This document shows, one piece after another, positions 53,823 to 57,909 of a stretch of DNA of 57,909 nt (position 1 is its first letter; each line of letters opens with the position of its first letter). The notes under the pieces are model-generated. The model made no database searches and had not been told where the DNA came from. It saw only the letters and a program-made list of their open reading frames with translations. The translations under genes and the position numbers were made by a program. This stretch comes from Clostridiaceae bacterium (GTDB lineage Bacteria > Bacillota > Clostridia > DSM-8532): positions 1-57,909 of the forward strand of contig JAAYFU010000055.1 of the NCBI GenBank assembly GCA_012728095.1. Direction: 5' to 3'.

Positions 53823-53842
53823 GGCGGGGGATATTCCCCGCC
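53823..53842 (+). terminator. GC-rich hairpin after purL
   Basis: GGCGGGG/CCCCGCC with a 6-nt loop, 55 bases after purL. No U-tract follows, so termination is uncertain; it lies just ahead of the next start. Confidence 0.5.
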
Positions 53843-53867
53843 ATATCATCGCATGAAGGAATCTATT

Positions 53868-55412
53868 ATGGGAAAAACATCCGGACAAAATCATATTAAG
53901 ACAGATTTGTGTTCTATATTTGGTAAGTTTTGGCATACATTGAATGGAAGAGGAGAGTATAAAAAAGTACATTTCCGTATATTATTTTTTGCTGTAGTTT
54001 TTTTATCAGGCGTTTTGACATCATGCGGGAGACTGAATATGAAAATAATTGAATCGGGAAACCAGGATGTCTATAATCCGACTGAAACAGTATCGGATGA
54101 ACTGAATACCCCTGTGCTGAGGCCAGCCGAAAGTCAGGCGGTTATTTCAATGCCTGCTGAAACTTCCGGTAATGAAGGGGAAGAAAGTGCCGGCCACTCA
54201 AATATATATGAAGAGACTGTTGATGAGTCAATTAAGTCGCCGGGAGAGCCGCCTGAGGTCTCCGAAACATCAGGTCCGGTGCCGGACTTGCCGCCTGAAA
54301 ACTCACGGGGTAAGCAGGATGTTAACCAGGACGCGTCATCCGCGATAACTCGGGAAACATCGCAAGGAAAAGCCGAACAAAAATCCCCAGGACAAAACAG
54401 TGTCCCTGAATCTGTAAAAACAGCTCCGCCGGAATTCCCGAAAGATTCGGCTTCGATTCCTTCTCAAGCTTCCGAAGAGAGAATAAATATTGTGAACCCT
54501 TATGTGCGCTACACATACGAGCAGATGATGGATGAAAGTCTTAAACTGGCTGATTCATACCCGGATATAATATCACTTGACAGCATAGGCAATTCTGTGG
54601 AAGGACGGAATCTTTTGCTGATCAAACTTGGAAAGGGCGATAAAAAGATAATTCTCTGCGGTTCACATCATGCGAGAGAATATATTTCAAGTTCATATTT
54701 GATGAAAATGGTCGAGGAATACGCCAGGGCATATTCCAGCAACAGTTATTTTGGGAAATACAATGTCAGGGAAATATTAGACTGCATTTGCATTTATATT
54801 GTCCCGATGGTGAATCCGGACGGCGTGAACCTTGTCAATAAGGGCATTGATGCTGTCGGCAATCAGGAGGCCGTGGAAGCCATGGTAATGCTAAGGCCTT
54901 CTTACAGGGAGTGGAAAGCTAATATTAACGGGGTGGATTTGAACCGCCAGTACCCGGCACAGTGGGAAGAGAAATATGATGAAGTCGGAAAGCCTGCCTC
55001 CGAAAGCTTCAAGGGAACCGCTGCCGCCACAGAGCCTGAAATACAGGCCATGATGAAGCTTTCAAATGAGAATGATTTCATATTGGCTGCATCGTTCCAC
55101 ACCAAGGGAAATGTAATTTACTGGGCAGACAGGGCCACGGTAAACTTAATACCGGGGGTAAAGGATATGGCAAAGCGATTGGTGTTGCTGACCAGATACC
55201 AGAGTATGCCTGTCTCAGAGGATCCCGCCATATACGGCGCCGGGTATGAAAACTGGTTCAGGCTTGCATTTTTGCGCCCGGCCTTTTGTATAGAACTGAC
55301 TCCGTATAATAATACCGATGTGCCTCATGACGATAAAAAATTTGACAGTCTTGTCTGGAATAATGCAAAATACATAGGACTGTTTTTGGCGGAGGAGGCA
55401 CTTTACAGGTAA
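53868..55412 (+). CDS. M14 zinc metallocarboxypeptidase lipoprotein
   Basis: Surface exopeptidase. Residues 1-52 form an unusually long lipoprotein signal ending in GVLTSCG (lipidated Cys53). Residues about 60-205 are a Pro/Ser/Glu-rich low-complexity spacer. The peptidase domain (about 210-514) has zinc ligands His268 and Glu271 in HHARE, His411 in AASFHTKG and catalytic Glu476 in FCIELTPYNN, plus MVNPDGVNLV and GVDLNRQYPAQW. Related to gamma-D-glutamyl-diamino-acid peptidases and carboxypeptidase T; cell-wall peptide cleavage is plausible. ATG at 53868 follows AAGGA. Confidence 0.9.
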   Translation: MGKTSGQNHIKTDLCSIFGKFWHTLNGRGEYKKVHFRILFFAVVFLSGVLTSCGRLNMKIIESGNQDVYNPTETVSDELNTPVLRPAESQAVISMPAETSGNEGEESAGHSNIYEETVDESIKSPGEPPEVSETSGPVPDLPPENSRGKQDVNQDASSAITRETSQGKAEQKSPGQNSVPESVKTAPPEFPKDSASIPSQASEERINIVNPYVRYTYEQMMDESLKLADSYPDIISLDSIGNSVEGRNLLLIKLGKGDKKIILCGSHHAREYISSSYLMKMVEEYARAYSSNSYFGKYNVREILDCICIYIVPMVNPDGVNLVNKGIDAVGNQEAVEAMVMLRPSYREWKANINGVDLNRQYPAQWEEKYDEVGKPASESFKGTAAATEPEIQAMMKLSNENDFILAASFHTKGNVIYWADRATVNLIPGVKDMAKRLVLLTRYQSMPVSEDPAIYGAGYENWFRLAFLRPAFCIELTPYNNTDVPHDDKKFDSLVWNNAKYIGLFLAEEALYR

Positions 55413-55519
55413 TGAAGAAAAACAAGGAACCTAAACAGGTCTTGCATTTATTCGAAAAATGGTATATGACAAAGAAGAGCCACATTTTCAAAAAGTTTTA
55501 GGGACGAGGAGATTTTTTA

Positions 55520-57343
55520 ATGTACAGATCTTATAGAAGAAGAAGGTTTAATCCACGTAAATTTAAAATATTTTTGCTTACCGTCTTAACCATCATTGCA
55601 GTAATAGTTATTGTTACAAACGGGAAAAAACTCTTTAAGAAGGATAATATTAACACACAGGGAAAAGCGACTTCAACAAACGATCTAAGCCAATCTTTCA
55701 CTCCTGTGCCCAAGCCGGAGACACCCGCTCCGGCAACGCCCTGGCCAACTCCTGAACCTATGCCGGAAGAAAGCACCGATCCGGAAGTGTTAAGGGTTTC
55801 ATGGGAAGATCCTGCCGTGTTTACAGGGGAATACGCTTTTGAGCATTTAAAGAAAACCTTCAGGAAAAAGGACGGAACAACAATTGATTATTGGGTGTTT
55901 GAACTGGGAAAACCCGTAGATTATGTTCCCAAGGATGAAATTATTTTCGGTGATGCGGATGAATATTCGGATATAAAGGGTGTAACAACATTCAGAGGGA
56001 ATAATTACCGGGATTCTGCCTCGTATGGAAGCCGCACGATTACCGAAAAGAAGCTGGAGATCGTATGGTCGTACGATATTGGTGCCATAAGTACAAGTGA
56101 AGGTTACTGGCCCGGCACCGGCTGGACAGGACAGCCTTTGCTGGTTAACTGGCCTGAGGATATCAGGAAAATGATGAACATAAAACCTGATATGAAAGAA
56201 AAAGATCTGGTTGAAGTAATATACCCCACATTGGACGGGAACATTTATTTCCTTGATCTTTTGACAGGAAAGCCTACCAGGGACAAGATAACCGTGGGAT
56301 TTCCCATAAAGGGAACAGGAATGATTGATCCCAGGGGTTATCCCATTCTCTATACGGGTATGGGAATTAATGAAAACAACGGGAAGCTTACCGAGTTCAA
56401 ATATAAGATTTTTAATCTTATAGATCAGACGCCTCTATATGATATATTCGGAAGAGATCCTGTCGCTTTCAGAAAATGGGGAGCCTTTGATTCTTCAGGG
56501 ATAGTTGACAAAAAAACCGACACCTTGATCGAGGCAGGTGAAAACGGTCTTATTTATCGTGTTAAGCTGAATACCAAATTCGACCGTGAAGCAGGGACCA
56601 TATCAATATCGCCACAGCTGACAAAATACCGTTACAAAGATTCCACCAATATTGAGCTGGGTATCGAAAATTCACCTGCCTATTATAAAAATTATATGTA
56701 TTTCTGTGATAACGGCGGTATCTTCCAATGCCTGGATCTCAACACGTTAAAGCCAGTATGGGTCTATGATGTGGGGGATGATACCGATTCATCACCAGTT
56801 ATAGAAGAGACCAGTGAAGGAGTTTTTGTTTATACGGCCAATCAGGTGGATAAAAGAAGCCAGTTGAGCAAGAGCCGTGAAAACTGTAATATAAGGAAAT
56901 TCAATGCCCTGACGGGAGAACTTATATGGCAGAAGGATTATTCCTGCGTATACAATTACTATATCAACGGCGGAGCTTTAGGCACACCGCTTTTGGGAAA
57001 AGATGATATAAGCGATATAATTATTTTCAACATATGTTTTACAGGTTCAAATCAGGATGGCCTTTTGGTAGCGTTGAACAAGAAAACCGGGGAAGAGGTA
57101 TGGAAAAGACAGTTAAATGCTTATAGCTGGTGTTCTCCGGTAGCCGTCAGAAGCTCAGAAGGAAAAACCTACGGATTATTTACTGATTTTAATGGGATAC
57201 TGCATCTTTTCGATCCGAAGACAGGCAAAGACCTGCACACCGTAAGTCTCGGAGCCAATGTCGAGTCTTCGCCGGCAGTGTATGACGACATGATCGTAGT
57301 GGGATCATATGCGAAGAAGATATTTGGGATAAAAATCAAATAA
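55520..57343 (+). CDS. Anchored PQQ-type beta-propeller protein
   Basis: The 607-residue protein has a basic start, one membrane helix (about 15-35), a Pro/Thr-rich spacer (TPVPKPETPAPATPWPTPEP, about 60-85) and an extracellular domain with PQQ-like propeller blades (for example DGNIYFLDLLTGKP, GIFQCLDLNTLKPVWVYDVG, GLLVALNKKTGEEVWKRQL, GILHLFDPKTGKDLHTVSLG). These proteins usually scaffold or bind rather than use PQQ; ligand unknown. ATG at 55520 follows GAGGAG. Followed by a second copy of the same architecture. Confidence 0.85.
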   Translation: MYRSYRRRRFNPRKFKIFLLTVLTIIAVIVIVTNGKKLFKKDNINTQGKATSTNDLSQSFTPVPKPETPAPATPWPTPEPMPEESTDPEVLRVSWEDPAVFTGEYAFEHLKKTFRKKDGTTIDYWVFELGKPVDYVPKDEIIFGDADEYSDIKGVTTFRGNNYRDSASYGSRTITEKKLEIVWSYDIGAISTSEGYWPGTGWTGQPLLVNWPEDIRKMMNIKPDMKEKDLVEVIYPTLDGNIYFLDLLTGKPTRDKITVGFPIKGTGMIDPRGYPILYTGMGINENNGKLTEFKYKIFNLIDQTPLYDIFGRDPVAFRKWGAFDSSGIVDKKTDTLIEAGENGLIYRVKLNTKFDREAGTISISPQLTKYRYKDSTNIELGIENSPAYYKNYMYFCDNGGIFQCLDLNTLKPVWVYDVGDDTDSSPVIEETSEGVFVYTANQVDKRSQLSKSRENCNIRKFNALTGELIWQKDYSCVYNYYINGGALGTPLLGKDDISDIIIFNICFTGSNQDGLLVALNKKTGEEVWKRQLNAYSWCSPVAVRSSEGKTYGLFTDFNGILHLFDPKTGKDLHTVSLGANVESSPAVYDDMIVVGSYAKKIFGIKIK

Positions 57344-57481
57344 CCTGGACGGGAAACATCATTTGGATAATTTTTATAAAACATAGACTATGTCTTTCCA
57401 AGGTGATACAATTGTCAGGTGATAATTGAAAAAGACACTTGTATAAAAGCCTCGGAAACAAGATAACAGGAGGAATTCAGT

Positions 57482-57909
57482 GTGAATAAACGTAACGATA
57501 AATACAACAGACTGAAGACAATAGTTATACTTCTGGCAATAACACTGTTGGTTTTATTGGGGGTATTAATTGCCCAAAGCGATTTTGGAAAGGATATTAT
57601 AGCCGGTTCTCCTACACCTTCGGCCAGCAATTCTCCTGCTCCTTCCAATACAGTGAAACCGACACCTGAACCTACACCAACTCCGGAACCAACTCCGCCG
57701 CCGGAAATAACCGATCCGGAACAGTTGGTGCTGGATATTACGAAATTGCCCAATTATGTCAGCAGGACCACTGTTTCTGAGGGGACTTATCAGAAAAAAT
57801 TCAGTGATGGTGCCACCATTACATATTCTGTTTACCAGAATGGCAAAAAGGTTGACTATAAGCCTGAATACACATTGGCTTTCCCCAGGGCCGTAGCCTA
57901 TACCGAACA
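57482..57909 (+). CDS. Second propeller-like anchored protein, 3' end outside window
   Basis: The 142 visible codons begin at GTG 57482, 8 bases after AGGAGG. A membrane helix (about residues 12-31) is followed by a PTPEPTPTPEPTPPPE spacer and a domain start (YQKKFSDGATITYSVYQNGKKVDYKPEYT) that parallels DGTTIDYWVFELGKPVDYVPKDE of the preceding gene. The two are evidently tandem paralogs. The reading frame runs off the window end, so the propeller part is not visible. Confidence 0.85.
   Translation, partial: MNKRNDKYNRLKTIVILLAITLLVLLGVLIAQSDFGKDIIAGSPTPSASNSPAPSNTVKPTPEPTPTPEPTPPPEITDPEQLVLDITKLPNYVSRTTVSEGTYQKKFSDGATITYSVYQNGKKVDYKPEYTLAFPRAVAYTE

Overview
The window reads as one contiguous chromosomal segment of a spore-forming, low-to-moderate GC Firmicute of class Clostridia, probably from the cellulolytic Ruminiclostridium/Acetivibrio/Thermoclostridium neighbourhood (genus is inference). 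Supporting signs are SpmA/SpmB, DacF, a clostridial AbrB with a CxxC tail, Rex, a class-4 uracil-DNA glycosylase, a fused PurL-PurQ, strong GGAGG ribosome sites with frequent GTG/TTG starts, and gene order drm(deoB)-pdp-dacF. No rRNA, tRNA, phage, transposase or CRISPR array was seen. Most genes are housekeeping; a few loci are accessory.

Layout. 1-6.3 kb: histidine operon hisD(partial)-hisC-hisB-purC-hisH-hisA-hisF, with purC embedded. 6.3-13.6 kb: rex with a Rex-like box in its own promoter, a divergent IspF-like gene, metG, tatD, an anchored coiled-coil protein, a G5/3D cell-wall protein and rsmA. 13.7-19 kb: an unknown two-domain protein, then a divergent AraC regulator and the galT-galK-galE operon. 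19-24.7 kb: a sulfhydrylase preceded by a short Cys-terminated leader ORF, purA, and a GH65 maltose-phosphorylase-like enzyme. 24.7-32.6 kb: a broken EF-hand-like gene, uracil-DNA glycosylase, a cysteine-desulfurase-like enzyme, a phosphoesterase, deoB, pdp and dacF. 32.7-37.3 kb: an NMT1/SsuA-type ABC importer, spmAB and abrB. 37.3-41.3 kb: a serine-palmitoyltransferase-like enzyme divergent from a short-chain dehydrogenase, then a purine permease.

41.5-48.7 kb is the most interesting stretch. An OmpR/HisKA two-component pair sits directly upstream of an HtrA protease (CssRS-HtrA-like). It is followed by a complete agr-type quorum-sensing locus: AgrB protease, a 47-residue AgrD propeptide, a LytTR response regulator and an AgrC-type GHKL kinase. 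The 522-base gap before agrB holds two identical 16-bp direct repeats with 21-bp periodicity (a LytTR-site architecture), a 15-bp inverted repeat and a perfect 16-bp terminator hairpin, so agrB must be reached by read-through or a second promoter. A short non-coding RNA is possible here.

48.7-57.9 kb: a P-loop ATPase convergent with agrC, purL, an M14 metallocarboxypeptidase lipoprotein, and two tandem anchored beta-propeller-like paralogs, the second cut by the window end. Four copies of a TGTCATCCTGAGC.../...GCTCAGAATGACA palindromic element are scattered between genes.
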